Shown here: piece by piece, positions 11,731 through 23,515 of the stretch
How positions within the stretch are numbered: the first letter of the stretch is position 1
Layout: each line of letters opens with the position of its first letter
DNA from: Tolypeutes matacus
Lineage: Eukaryota > Chordata > Mammalia > Cingulata > Chlamyphoridae
Reading direction: 5' to 3'
NCBI GenBank assembly: GCA_026826555.1
Contig: JAKSZT010054568.1
Coordinates: forward strand, 10,442,085-10,506,084
DNA length: 64,000 bases
Made by a program: the position numbers and the translations under genes
The notes under the pieces: generated by a model
Told to the model about the DNA's origin: nothing
Databases searched by the model: none
What the model saw: the letters and a program-made list of their open reading frames with translations, nothing else

Positions 11731-12975
11731 TCAATAAATGATGCTGGGATAACATGCAAAAGAATGAAGTAGGACCCTTACCGCACATCACATAAAACGT
11801 AACTCAAAATGGATCAAGGGCTTGCATGCCTGCAAGTCCTAAAATTATAAAACTCTCAGAAGAAAACTACAAAAGTCTTCATGAACTTGGGCTAGACAGT
11901 AGTTTCTTAGCTATGACACCAAAGACACAAAATTGCAGAAGAAAAAAATAGGTAAATTGGACTTCATCAAAATCAATAAACTTTTTTGCTACAAACAATA
12001 CCATCAAAAAAGTGAGAAGACAAACCAAAGATTAGGAAAGAAGTATTGGAAAATCATTATCTGATAAGGGACATGTATCTAGAATATGTAAAGAAAACAA
12101 GTATCCCATTTAAAAAATAGGAAACGTATCTGCATAGACTTTTCTCCAAAGAAGGTTTAGAAATGGCCAATAAGTACATGAAGAGATGCAACATCATTAG
12201 TTATTAATAAGATGCAAATCGAACCCATAATGCAACACCACTTCAATCCCACTAGGATGGCTGTGATCGAAATGACAAACAATAACCAGTGTTGGCAAGG
12301 ATGTTGAAAAATTGGAACCTTCATTCATTTCTGGTGGGGCTGTAGAATGTACAGCCGCTTTGGAAAACAGTTTGGCAGTTCCTCAAATTGTTAAACAGAG
12401 TTACCATATGACCTAGTAATTCTACTCCTAGGTATATATCCAAGAAAAATGAAATCCTAAATCTACGCCAAAGCGCATACATAAATGTTCACAATAGCAT
12501 TTTTCATAAGAGCCAAAAAAGTGGGAACAACCTAGTCCGTCAACTGATGAGTGAATAAATAAAATGTGGATAGTCATGCAAATGGCATATTATTTGGCAA
12601 TACAAGGAATGAAGAAATACTGATTGATGCTGCAATATGGGTGACTCCTGAAGGCATTATACTAAGTGAAAGAAACCAGCCGCAAAAGAGCACATTTTGT
12701 ACGATTCCCCTTATATGAAAGGTCCAGAGTAAGTGTCTCTAGAGAGAGGGAATAACCTAGCTGTTGCGCGGGCCCTGAGGGTGGGGAGAACGTGATGGTG
12801 GCCAGTGGGCAGGGGGCTCCTTGTTGGAGGAAGGTGAATGCTCTCAGCCTAGCGGTGGTACACAGCTCTGTGGAGACACTGAAGGTCGTTACTTGTGCAC
12901 TTAATACGTGGTTTTGTGGTCTGTGGATTGTATCTCCATATAGATATATAATCCCATTTAAGAACAGGCTAAGGT
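11731..12975 (+). mobile_element. Old L1 ORF2 3' half and 3' UTR, sense
   Basis: It begins 'ttcaataaatgatgctggga' and continues through 'ataggtaaattggacttcat', 'gaaatggccaataagtacat', 'cccactaggatggctgtgat' and 'ctcctaggtatatatccaag' to an L1M-like 3' UTR near 12,720-12,975. Many stops and indels are present. Confidence 0.8.
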
Positions 12976-13127
12976 GGCTCAGCTATGGCATTAGACATTA
13001 GGGGAAAGCAAAGTGCTTCTTTCATTTGGACCTGTCTCAGAACCTAGCTGGCCTCACCATGTCTTCCAATTTTGGCATTCTGGTGAATTCTCCAAACCAT
13101 AAATGTGAGCAGGCCTCATGTACTCAC

Positions 13128-13560
13128 ACTTTTATTTTTTTTAAAAAGGGCAGGAGACTTTAATACAGCACTTTGAATAATGGGTCGAACGTCTAGACAG
13201 CAGGTCAGTGAGACTTGCACTCTGAAGCTCCTGACTAGGCCTAGCAGACACATGGGCACTTCACCCTTTAGCAGGAGGGTCCACACCCCTCAGGTGTGCT
13301 TGGCTCATCTCCAGGATAGGCCATCTCTTAGGCCACGTAGCAAGTCTCAGTAAGTCAAAAAACGATTGAGATCATATAATGTATCTTCTCCAACCACGAT
13401 GGAATAAAGCTAGAAATCAAAAACAGCGGGAGAAAGGGAAAACTCACAAATATGTGGAAATTTAAGAACATACTCTTAAACACCTGGATTGAAAAGAAAA
13501 TCACAAGTGTATGGTCCAAAATGCAAACCGTAACGTAAATATTTGGCCATCGTGGAAAAA
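13128..13560 (+). mobile_element. Old L1 ORF2 endonuclease-region fragment, sense
   Basis: It contains 'ggagactttaatacagcac' (the GDFN-like stretch), 'tcgaacgtctagacagcagg', 'ctaggcctagcagacacatg' and, further on, 'accacgatggaataaagcta' and 'cacaaatatgtggaaattta'. This is the order of the endonuclease and linker part of L1 ORF2. A 3' L1 piece follows at 13,640. Confidence 0.7.
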
Positions 13561-13617
13561 AAAAACAACAACAAAACAACAACAACAACAAAAAAAACAG
13601 AAACAAAACAAAACCCC
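13553..13617 (+). repeat. A-rich (CAA)n-like tract
   Basis: Runs of A are mixed with CAACAACAA words, followed by AACAAAACAAAACCCC. It lies between two L1 fragments and could be a decayed poly(A) tail or an expanded A-rich tract. Confidence 0.75.
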
Positions 13618-13639
13618 ACAGCCAACATCATATTAGTGG

Positions 13640-13995
13640 TAAAATACTGAAAGCTCCCTGCCAGGGACGTAAAGGAGCTGTGCACAGATGACCACAGAGC
13701 TCTGCTTCGTAAAGGAGTGAAGTTCTGCTGCAGCATGGGTGAACCTCAGAGACATCGTGCTGAGTGAAATAAGCCAGACACAAAAAGACAAGCATTGTCC
13801 GATCGTGCTTATATGAAATACCTAAAGAGTCAAACCTCACCAAAACAAATTAGTAGTTATTAGGCTCACAGGGCTGCGGACGGGGCTGGGGCAGGAAGGG
13901 GGCCTGCAGCCTAGGGGTTGGAGGTGATGAAGAGGTAGAGGCAACGGAGGACGACGATGGCAGAACAGCTTTGTGAGTGTGACCAATTCCACGCG
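13640..13995 (+). mobile_element. Old L1 3'-end fragment, sense
   Basis: It holds 'tgaacctcagagacatcgtg', 'ctgagtgaaataagccagac' and 'gtgcttatatgaaatacc', then a GC-richer 3' UTR with 'ggggttggaggtgatgaag'. This is the end of ORF2 and the 3' UTR of an L1M-like copy. Confidence 0.75.
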
Positions 13996-14108
13996 GTGAC
14001 ACCCTTGCAAGAGGTTAAAGAGCAATGGGTGTGGCGTGCCTGCTACTCCGGTAACAAGGCCAGACGTTAGGGAAATCGGGGAAGCCAGGGCACTGCCAGA
14101 GCGCCTCA

Positions 14109-14146
14109 CAGCCTCCACCAGCCTCCACCAGCCTCCACCAGCCTCG
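14109..14146. repeat. 10-bp tandem repeat, about 3.7 copies
   Basis: The unit CAGCCTCCAC is repeated three times perfectly and then decays at 'cagcctcggc'. Confidence 0.9.
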
Positions 14147-16879
14147 GCGTGTGGAGCTCGCCCTGGAAGCCTTTCTCGGCCCGCGCTTGTGCCTAGCGTC
14201 GTCTTCAGGGGTTTTCTATTCAGGTGGAAGTCTCGGTTCATTTCAGCAATGTGTGCAGATCCCTATCTGTAACAGCTGCTCACGCTGAAAGCTCTGTTTT
14301 CTGACTCACGTGCCGGCGGCTCTGCTCTTTCTCGTCCCCTCCTCCTTGGAGCAAGCCGGCGCCTCCAGCCTGCCCCGTGTCCAGGGGCTGCCCTGGGCCC
14401 AGTGCCTGCTGAAGGGCAGCACAGAGGCGAGAAGGCAAGCGTTCAGGAGCCCCGGAGCCTGATGCTGGCGACAAGGGCGACTGCCTTCCGGGCAGTGCAG
14501 GAAGCGCGGCCTCTCTCAGGCTCCGTGACCCTGAGAGCCGCTGTCATGCTGCTCCAGAGATGAGAGCACTGAGTCAGGAGTCCCGTGCTCGCAAAGTCAG
14601 AGCCACGTCTACACCCGGGACCTAGCCTCAAAGCCCAGACTCGGCCACGCTGCCTCTTCTAATGTAGTTAGAAAGGCCTCCAGAAAACCGGAGAAGAGCC
14701 GGCTTCACACAGAAGAGCCACTGACGGAAGTGACTTGACCCGCGTCATGACAGCGTGAGAACGCTAGCGCCGGGTCCGTCTCGCAGGCGCCGGCCGAGCC
14801 CTGCTGGGCGCAGGCTGGGCGCCCTGCGCTGCTTTTTGGTAGAGCGCCGCGCCAGAGCCCACCTCCCTAAGGAAGCCTGCGTCCCTCTTCCTCTGGCTCT
14901 GCCCCCTGGAGCGCCACACCTCAGCCCTTCACCCATGGAGCAAATGTGACCCCTGCCCCTCCAGTCGTGCGGCGAAGGCGCCGGGCCTCCCTGTGTCATT
15001 TACGCTGCTGAGTGTCCAGGCCGTCAGAGCGCGCGTGTCCATCAGCGTGCTGCACCAAACCAAAAGCCAGCCTTCTGTTGTTGCCTTTAACTCCAGATCT
15101 CCAGCTGGGCCTCCCCCGCGGGCGTCTGCCCCACTCTAGAGTGATCCCTCAGAGCTGCCACCCCCACGTCAGAACCAGGCCTGCCCCTTTCTTCCCGCCT
15201 CGGCGTGCCAGGAGAGCGCAGGGACGGGCGCTGGCATCTTTCCCTGGTGTGAGCCGTGATGGCGGTCGTGCTCTCTAACTGCATCCATGGTAGGCTTGGG
15301 TGACCTAGTCGTGCAAAGAGCCAAGGACCGCTTTCCCGTGTAGCTTGTCCTTACCAGTTGGTGCAGAACAGTGCTCTACAGTATTGTTGGTCTGGGTATC
15401 CTGGTACCAGGCTCTTTCACCTTAGCGTTTTGAGGACTTCGACTCGTTTCTAGATAATCCTTTTAACTGCACATGCTGAGGAACGCCAGTTTCCCTCATC
15501 CTCACGCATCCCAGCCTATGGTCAGTGTTCTCAGCTGGCATGCCTGCAGCGACGGGCAGCTCACTGCTGCAGCTTGGCCCATTTGATTTCTAAACAGCAG
15601 TGCCGTGCGCAGCCTGGCTCTGTGTGTGGGAGTGAGCCACTTGTAAAGACGCAATGGAACGGCATCTCTGTGTCTGAAAGAATTACCTCCTGGAGACACT
15701 GGCGTGTGAAAGCAATTGCACAAGGTAGGAAAGGGCATGGCCAGGCTTGGCCCTAAAATGGAATCTTTGGTTATGGTCATGGAGGTGACCAACTTGGATT
15801 TTCAAAATTTTTCTCCCATGTTAGATCATTAGTCAGATGATTTGTCCTATTTTTAGTTCAGAAGAGGTGTGTTATTAGATCCCATGCCAGGAGTGGGACT
15901 GATGGCACACTGAGAAAATAGAATCTGAATAGCAGTCAAATAAATAAAGGCTAGGAAACATTATCTACAGGCAATTTTATTATGGCAAGTATATGACTGT
16001 GTTGTCATTTTTATTTTTCTGCCCTTGTAGTTGGTATTTTTGGTAACTCCTATTAGTAATAGTACATGTAAAAACAAGACAAATAACTTCTCTAAAGTAA
16101 ACAGCGAAGTAATATTAAATTATCTTTAAAGTCATTGAAACGAGGCTGTGAACACATATGCTACTGGAATTTCATCTCACCTCATTAATGTAATTACTCT
16201 TAGCTTAATATAGACCCGTAAAATCCAAGATTTTAATTCAGAGAGGGTTCGTTGCCTGTTGTTGAAACAGGAATTAAGCAGATAACATTTTAATGGCTTG
16301 GAAGACAGTAGTGCTTTGTGCTTTAATAGATTTCTTTCCCAGGATCTGCAGAGTTTCATTTATTCTCAAAAATTAATCGCCGAACAAAAATCAGCCACGG
16401 CAGCAAAGGAGTCGCTGGCAGAGATGGCGGGCTCCCCGCCTTCCGCAGGGTGGGCGTTTCCCTTCTGGAAAGCCCTTCGTCCTGGCTTGCCTGCCTGTGG
16501 TAAGCAGCTGGCTGCGGAACTCGGTCCCTGCGCCAGGCGTGGCGCTCAGCCCACTGGAGGATGGACGGCCCCGGCCTCGCGGATCCCAGGGTTTGAGAGA
16601 CGGCCCTTGACGAGGCCACACCGCTGCTCAGCCAGGGAGTCAGCGCTGGAAATCAGATGGCCTCCATCTAATTCAGAGATATTTGAGCAAAGGAATCAAA
16701 TCAGCTAATCCTGCTGGGCTTGTCTCACATTTGTTTCAAACATGCAGACCGAGTCCCGAAATGACAGAGTCTGTTTTCTTTCTCAAACCCTTGGAGCACC
16801 AGTCAGCCCAGCACCAGGGAGAGTGGTTTCCACAGATCGTCTACCAAAGTGCATTCCTGATGGATGACAGAGAGAAAGA

Positions 16880-17265
16880 GGTTTCCTAAAAGTCAGAATA
16901 TGTATTGGATGCTTAGAGGAATTATACCTTCTAAGCTTTAAAGCAATAGAACAAATTATAGAGGAGCAGATCCACGGGTTTGATGATGTAAAAACATAAA
17001 ACAACAACAAAATAACCCAAACAGAATTGCAAGTAGCAGATTAGACTGTCGTTATAACTAAAATAAGAATATTTAAGTTGTACAAAGAACTCAGTCACAT
17101 GTGAAAGATGCCACAATTCTAGTAAATGAGCAAAGGATTTGATCCTTTCTAAGAGAACAAATAAAAATGTTAAGAAACATACGGAAAAATATTCATCCTT
17201 GCAAATAAACAAATAAATTCAAGGAAAAACAGCCTTGAGGTACCATTATGTTTCTCCTAAAGTAG
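16880..17265 (+). mobile_element. Old L1-like ORF2 fragment, sense
   Basis: Near the end, 'caaaggatttgatcctttct', 'gagaacaaataaaaatgtta' and 'cttgaggtaccattatgttt' resemble the L1 ORF2 stretch with 'caaatggccaataaacatatg' and '..gagataccatt..'. It is strongly diverged. Confidence 0.5.
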
Positions 17266-18861
17266 CAGAAAGAAGACGGGGAGCTCACAGGGACCCCCGT
17301 GGGGCAGTAAGATCTCTGGATGAAGGAGAAAAATTAGTCTTTGGCTCCAATGCCCCCCCCACACCGTCTAGCCCCTAAAACAAAACAGAAAGACCGACTC
17401 AGGTTCAACCAAGTGCCCTCCCGAGTCCCAGGTGAGTGGTGCGTGGGTGTCTTCGCGAAGCAGGAGGCGCCCTGCAGTCGTGAGCCGTGCTCTGCGGGCG
17501 CGCGGCAGAGCTGGGGCCTCTGTCATGCACCCGGGCGGTCTGCAGACCTGACGGAGCCTCTGAGTGTGCTTTCACGTGGCATGGAGCTAGTGTTGGCTAA
17601 GCCAGATGCCGAAATAAAAGATGATCAAAAGCTCTGCGCCCCCAGCAACCTCCCGGTCTGTCCGGGGAGGCAGATACAGAAGCCCCTGGAGCACAGCATG
17701 GAAAGGCATGTCTAAGCTGTCTGGGGAGTTTGGAGGAAGCAGTAATCAGCTTGGCCAAGAGAGGTGAGGCCTGTGCCCGCACGAAGCGGACTTTGGAGTG
17801 AGTGTGTGCTGGGGCTGAAGGACCCGTGGGTCGCACCGGCGGACGCCACCCAGCTCTGGGCTGAACCTTGTCTTCTCGCAGCCTCTTTGTGCTTTACCTC
17901 TGGCAGCCAGCGGGCACAGGCGACCTTCCCTCCTGCCACAGCACACGAGGAAGAGCTCACTGTGTAGTTTTGTGACATAACTGCTCTAAACGTGAATCGA
18001 TTGCCTCTGAAGTGCCACATGCTTTCTGATACTCCTACAAGTACACAGTTCAGGAGAGCCGGACACGAAGCTGTGAGATGACAGCCTGGTGTACAGGAGA
18101 AGCTCTGAGTGTTCATATCTGCTTAGTGTTGACTGATGAAAAATGTGGACTATAATAGACAATAGAAAGATATACGTTAAGCATCAGAGCCATAGGAAAA
18201 TATACATAGCTAAGGAGGTGAGATTAGAGAGAGAGTACAGAGAATCCGCAAGGCAAATCGCCGATAAAACCCCCTTTTTACAGGGTAGGTTTAGCACTGA
18301 ACTTTGTGGAGGCTAAAGTAGATCAACTTAAATACCCACTGCTGGTTACCCTCTTTATATCCTTGGGGTGGAGACACACATTACTTTCTCAAGGGGGTAG
18401 AAAACAGGTTTTCCTATGCTGAAAAGAGGTTTTTTCACATGGTTCTCCATACGGAAGGGATCTGGGGTTAGGGAGCACGGGCCACGGTGAGAGGGCGCGT
18501 GAGGTTCCAGGTGCAGCTGTAGAGAGCCCAGGCCCTGGGGCCAGCCGCCGCGACCGAGGGCTGGCTTACTGGCCGCAGAGGGGGCACGGCACTTGCCCCC
18601 CGCTCCCGAGCTCTAAGCTCAGGAGGTGAAGTGCTGACTCCAGAGGAGAACCACGCACACGCCGCGAGAGGGGGCACTGCCGGCGCGGTTCCTGTCCCCA
18701 GAGCTGCTTGTGTCCTGCGTGTGCCTTAGGGAGTAGTCACTGGTAGACCCCGGCAAAGCGCTTTACGAGGACAAGGGCAGAGCGCAGCGCGTAGCGCGAC
18801 AGGTCTGGGTAAGGAGAACTAACCCCTGCCTCTCCCGTTCTGCCTCTCTCATTTCTGGAAG

Positions 18862-19137
18862 GTGGATGACTCCAACTGTGACCGAGAGCTGCTCTCCCTT
18901 CTCCTGGATGCCCGGCTGCTGGTGAAGTGCGTCTGCACTCCCTTCTACCCCCACGCCGTCGGCCACCTCCTGGCCAGCCTGCAGCACGGGCGCTGGGACG
19001 CCGAGCAGCTGGCCGCGCACCTGCGCCAGGCCGGCCACCAAGCCGAGGCCGGGTCGCTGCTGCTGGCCGTGCGCGGCACCCACCGGGCCCTGGGCACGTT
19101 CAGCGCCGCCCTCAGCGCTGCGCGGCTCTGGGTGTGA
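18862..19137 (+). CDS. NBAS: NBAS, last coding exon with stop codon
   Basis: The exon follows a long pyrimidine tract and the acceptor CTGGAAG (ending 18861). It codes for 91 residues in phase 0, V-D-DSNCDRELLSLLLDARLLVK.., and ends ..SAARLWV then TGA at 19135-19137. The segments LVKCVCTPFYPHAVGHLL, SLQHGRWDAEQL and AEAGSLLLAVRGTH are ones I recognise as the NBAS C-terminus. Codon third positions are nearly all G or C, unlike the two AT-richer exons before it, which fits GC-biased gene conversion near the gene end. Together the three exons give about 180 C-terminal residues with no disruption, so the gene looks functional. Confidence 0.95.
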   Translation: MDDSNCDRELLSLLLDARLLVKCVCTPFYPHAVGHLLASLQHGRWDAEQLAAHLRQAGHQAEAGSLLLAVRGTHRALGTFSAALSAARLWV

Positions 19138-19280
19138 GCACGCCTGCCGCCGAGCCCTCGGCCGGCCCTGCTGGAGGAGTCCAGAGCCAAGTGTTGCTCC
19201 CAGAAGCGAGCGACGAGTGTGCCTGCCGCTTGGGTCCGTGCTGCCGGCGGGGCAATAAAGCTGTCCACAATGACGCGCAG
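19138..19280 (+). other. NBAS: NBAS 3' UTR
   Basis: This runs from the stop codon to an estimated cleavage site about 20 bases after AATAAA. It is short and GC-rich. A T/G-rich downstream element follows at about 19,289-19,312. The cleavage base itself cannot be read from the sequence. Confidence 0.75.
19254..19259 (+). terminator. NBAS: Polyadenylation signal AATAAA of NBAS
   Basis: A canonical AATAAA lies 117 bases after the stop codon, followed by 'gtgctttaaagtgtttttct' as a plausible U/GU-rich downstream element. Confidence 0.85.
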
Positions 19281-19511
19281 GCCGCCGTGCTTTAAAGTGT
19301 TTTTCTGGGTAACATACTTTCTTATTGACTGATAGCGTGCCTCAGCAGGGAAGTTCAGTCTAGCGCGGAGATTTCTGTCTCCAGAGACGGGGCAGCTGTA
19401 CGGTAGGGAGTCCTGTGGTGTGGGGAACAGGTTTTAAATACGTGGTATTTGCTGTCTCAAAGCCACGGCCGCAGGGGCCGCGCTGTAGGACCCCGGTGTG
19501 CCAGCATCCTG

Positions 19512-19612
19512 CCCCCTCGCCGTGCCCGCGCCCGGCCTCCCCCTCGCCGTGCACGCGCCTGGCGGGCCAGCCTGGTCTCCCCCTCGCCGTGCACGCGCCC
19601 GGCCGGCCAGCC
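19512..19612. repeat. GC-rich short tandem repeat, three copies
   Basis: CCCCCTCGCCGTGC-type units start at 19,512, 19,539 and 19,579, with spacers that are partly repeated (gcgc-ccggcc). It lies about 240 bases past the NBAS poly(A) signal. Confidence 0.8.
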
Positions 19613-20439
19613 CGGCCGCCCAGAACATCAGCCCACCTCACAGTCTAGCAGCAGCACTGGCTTCGCCACGTGTCTGGTTCTGTGGCTTTAGCCACAAAGT
19701 CTGACAAGGAGATGTTTGATCGTCTTTGGAGCAGACGTACCGGCCTGGGAGCTCTGACTTCTGACCCACCATCTACCACAGGGTTGAGCTCCTTCCCGAA
19801 ACATCAGCACCCACTGGAATTTAGGAACGGCCTGCCCTGATCTCTGAAAGGCTTTGGAGCAGAGGGACAGCATTTTTCTCCCAAATCAGGCAGCATCTGC
19901 CTAGAGACTCTGACGGTGCCGGCCGTGCCACAGGGCCTTGGCATGCCATGCGCACCAAGCGTGGTTGCTGGAACCTGGGTTTTCTCTAACTTCCCAGCCA
20001 ACCACCATCGTTGAAAACATCACGTCAGCAGTGTTCGGGGAGAGGGGAGTTCATTTGGTGAAAGTCCCTCCAGAGGCCTTTTTCTTCAGGTTACAGAGTT
20101 GTGGGCTCTGGGGCTAAATGGCCCTCAGGACTCATGTAGTAAAAACAGGCTGCGCCGACCCCTCACTCAGGTTCACGACTTGGCCGGCCTGGAAGGTGGA
20201 CCCCGGGGTGGCCCACAGAGGGGGGGAGGGAGCTTCCACTTCAGCTGGCCCAGGTGTGGCCGCCCAGGGAGCTCTGGAGAGCCGCTCCGTGCCTCGGTTT
20301 CTCATCCATCCACGGGGCCGACTGCAGCTCCACAGGCGACAAGAGGGGGCGTTGCTGCCCCCAGGGCCCCCCGTGCCCTGCTGGGAGCCTGCCTTGTGAG
20401 GGGCTCTCCACTGCTGGTGCTGGAATTGCTTTCCCACGC

Positions 20440-20620
20440 ACGTACCCCAAGTTCTAAACATGTTAACTCATTTAATCCTTATGACAACCTCCCAAGGAAG
20501 CGGAGGTACCGAGAAATTAACGTGCTGAAGGTCACAAAGCCAGGAGGTGGTGGGGCCCCGGAGTCAGCGCGGGTGGCCTGCCTGGGACCCAGGCCCTCGG
20601 CCAGCGCTCGATGCGGCGCA
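20440..20620 (+). repeat. MIR SINE
   Basis: The order 'gttaactcatttaatcctta', 'tgacaacctcccaaggaag', 'gaggtaccgagaaattaac', 'gtgctgaaggtcacaaagcc' is a clear MIR core in sense. Confidence 0.8.
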
Positions 20621-22705
20621 GCCAGGCCACTCTTCCAGGTCCTGGTCAGCCTGGCTCCTGCGCCTTTTCCGAAGCCTCTGGGGGACCTTGGACAGACTCC
20701 TGGAGGGCGTGTGAACGGCACTAGCCTGTGTTTTCTCAGCCCCCCTCCCACTCAAGAGCTGAGTCTTCCCGCAGCGGCCTTGACTGTTTCCAACCGCCCT
20801 CCGGCGTCTCGGCCTCCCAGAGGCGGGGCCCACTTCCTCTTCTCTTTGCTCAAGAATTGAAAACTGCAATGTCCGAACGCCCACCCATTTCTTGCAGAAT
20901 GCCTAGGGCGCCTTACCAAAGCCAGCCCTGGCACCCCAGATTCCCTAGAGGGCGGCTGGAGGTTTGACGTCTTGAACACGGGCATTCTCCCTAGAAGCCG
21001 TCAGCTTACTAGAACAAGGCGAGCCAGGGGCTCGGCCACAGCCGCAGCGCAGTCGCTGAGGAGACTGTCAAGCGCCCCCCACTAAAGCAGGATATCGGGG
21101 ACCTGGCCTAGACAACTAAAGCACAGCCGGCTGGGTCCCCGAGCACTGTCACTGGCGCCCCACCTTCTGTCACAGGCCCTGGCTCTGCCCACTGGCCTTT
21201 CAGGGGACACAAACCTGGCCCGTTTCCCTGCTGACCTCGCTCTGGAAAGGTCTGCTGGCAAAGGAGGACGCTAGAGTTGTCGGTTCTGGGAGAGCCAGTA
21301 AAGCCCAGTTCTCTCTTCCTGGCCCACATGTGCGAGGGCCAGAGAAGCTGGTTTTAGAAAGAAGGGGTGACATTGGTCAATGACAAGTGCCGTGGCTTAC
21401 GGACCTGCAGCTGCACTTAGGTCTGCAGTGAGGCTTGGTTCCCTGGGTCGATTGGGCAGCAGCCCTGGGTACCAAGTGTGCTAAGCTTCCCTCTTACCTT
21501 GAAAACGGGTCTTAACTTTTTGGAAAGAAGACTCATGATAAATGTTGCAGGAGAGCACTCAGGTACAACTTCAGCCTGCTCTTTGGAGAGAGGGCGCGTT
21601 TTCCTCCAGTTAACTGTAAATGCAGCAACTGCATACTCTCATTTTGCTAACAGCTGGGGATTCGGGGTCTCTCCTTAATAATGCCAAACTCATTCTAACC
21701 TGAAGATGGCCTCTAAAAGGAGAAAACGGGAAGAGAGGCTGCCGGGCGCTCCCGCGCTTGGAAGGAAGGAAAGGAGTCGTCTGAGCACACACTGGGCGTC
21801 ACTGCACCGGCAGTGGGGGCACGAGGAGGCTCGGCTAGGTTTCCAGAGCTCTTGGGCTGTGCACGGGAGGGCTTTCGTGCCGGGACCTCAGGGCTGTGGC
21901 CCAGGAAGTAAAGTGACCCCGAGGCTGACGCGGGGCCGGGCCGCCCCCCCCCAGCGGCTGGCCCAGCTCTGCAAGGCTCTCAGGAACCAGAGCCCCGGTG
22001 CTGCCCCGCTACCAAGGGAAGCCCTGGGCAGCCTGAGCTCCGAGCAGCGTCGGAGCCGTCACCTCAGGGTCAGGGCTGCGGCTCCATGACGTGGCACGCA
22101 GCAGCCTCTCCAGGCCATCGTCACAATACCTTTGTTGCTGGGTACTGTTTCCTAAAAAGCTTGGAGACGTTAGAGCAGCGTCCCCGAGTCACTACCAGGA
22201 GGCTGCCAGCACGAGCTCTGAGCTTGTGGTCCCCTGGGCTCGACCCCCACTCTCTTGCCACGTCCCAGCCAGTGGCCGTGGCTTTCTGGTGGCGGCCAGG
22301 CTTGCAGCATCTTGTTTGCCACCTTCATCCATCCCCAGATGGATGGCTCTGTGACGACTCTGAAAGGGCGAGGTGCCCAGGCCCACTCGGGGGGCCAGGA
22401 CTCGGTCCGCGAGCGAGGGCTGAGCCTGTGGGGGTGCTGGGCGCTGGCCGGGGACTGCGGACTTCCGGAGCTCAAGCCCACCCTGGGCGGGCTCCTCGGG
22501 GCTGCCGCTGCCCGTGAAAAAGAAGCCTCTGGCCCGCTCCGGGTTAGAGGGGCAAAAGGGTGCAAAGAGAGGGGAGCGGGCCGGTGAGGGGGCGGGCGGT
22601 GGGCTGATGGCAGAATCTGGGTCAAGCCAGGGGTCACGTGCCCTGGTGGCCCCCAGGGAACGTACTGGCTGTTGGTTCAGGACAGGGTTTTTCCCCCTAG
22701 CGTTT

Positions 22706-22812
22706 TCCTCCTCCTCCTCCTCCTCCTCCTCCTCCTCCTCCTCCTCCTCCTTCCTTCTCCTCCTCCTTCCTCATCCTCCTCCTCCTCCTCCTTCCTCCTC
22801 CTCTCTTCTTCC
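22706..22812 (+). repeat. (TCC)n microsatellite with interruptions
   Basis: A run of about 15 TCC/CTC triplets is followed by CTTCCTTC-type interruptions and a second shorter run, all pyrimidine on this strand. The mirror-like pyrimidine tract could form H-DNA, which is inference. Confidence 0.95.
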
Positions 22813-22814
22813 AG

Positions 22815-23515
22815 AAATAGTTCATGTTGAATTTTATCAAATATCCTTTCAATATGGGGATAATCATATTAATTTACTTTTACCAATGGAAGAGATGAAT
22901 TATATTAATAATTCTTAATATTAAACCACTTTTCCATTTCTTAAATAAGATTTAGAAGATTACGGTGAGTCATTTGTTTAATATACCACTGAATACAATT
23001 ATGATTCTATTTAAAAGTTCTACATTTTTTCCTAAGAGGTGAGATTGGCTAGTATGCTGTCTCTGTCAAGATTTGAGATTTGGGTTATACCAGCTTTATA
23101 AAATGAAAGGCATTTTTCATTCCTTTATAATAGCTGATATACAATGAGTTACGTGTATCTCATTCAAACCATTTTGAAAGAACTCATTCAAACCATTTGC
23201 ATCAGTATCTTTATGAACTTAATTCTTTGATAACTTTTTCTATAAATTGGTCTGCTCAGATTTTCTACTTCTTGACTCAATTGGAGTAATCAGTATTTTT
23301 CTCAAAAATTCTGTTTCTTGAAATTCAAAAAAAATTAGCATGGAATTACTAAAAGTATTCATGTGTATGCTTCAATCTCTTTATCTCTGGTTGTACATCA
23401 TTTCTCATTTCTCATTTCTTGTTAGTATTTTCTCTTCTTTTATTATGCAAACTGAGGTTTGCCAGTTTTTGTTTTTGAAAGGTTACCTTTGGACCCATCT
23501 CATAAGTTTTAATTT
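22815..23515 (-). mobile_element. Old L1 ORF2 fragment, antisense
   Basis: Antisense RT-region landmarks appear in order: 'catgttgaattttatcaaat', 'ggttataccagctttataaa', 'ctgctcagattttctacttc' and 'tttttgaaaggttacctttg'. They follow the reverse complement of the L1 reverse transcriptase region. The copy is strongly decayed. Confidence 0.7.

Larger units (their letters stand above)
9856..18861 (+). other. NBAS: Last NBAS intron
   Basis: It runs from GTATGT at 9856 to a pyrimidine-rich acceptor ending ..CTGGAAG at 18861. It holds antisense L1 (10,735-11,165), sense L1 fragments (11,340-12,975, 13,128-13,560, 13,640-13,995, 16,880-17,265), an A/C-rich tract (13,553-13,617) and a 10-bp tandem repeat (14,109-14,146). 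The stretches 14.2-15.8 kb and 17.3-18.8 kb are GC-rich and unique. The part from 15,780 to 16,340 is AT-rich and unique. Confidence 0.8.
19281..22700. other. GC-rich intergenic sequence downstream of NBAS
   Basis: It holds a three-copy GC-rich repeat at 19,512-19,612 and a MIR at 20,440-20,620. Open frames of up to about 250 codons occur on both strands in several phases, which is what stop-poor GC-rich DNA gives. I see no domain, splice pattern or codon signature that supports a gene. Confidence 0.6.

Noticed and set aside
20099..20860. 253-codon plus-strand open frame past NBAS
   Set aside because: It runs through a MIR SINE (20,440-20,620) and other frames are open as well, so it is a chance frame.
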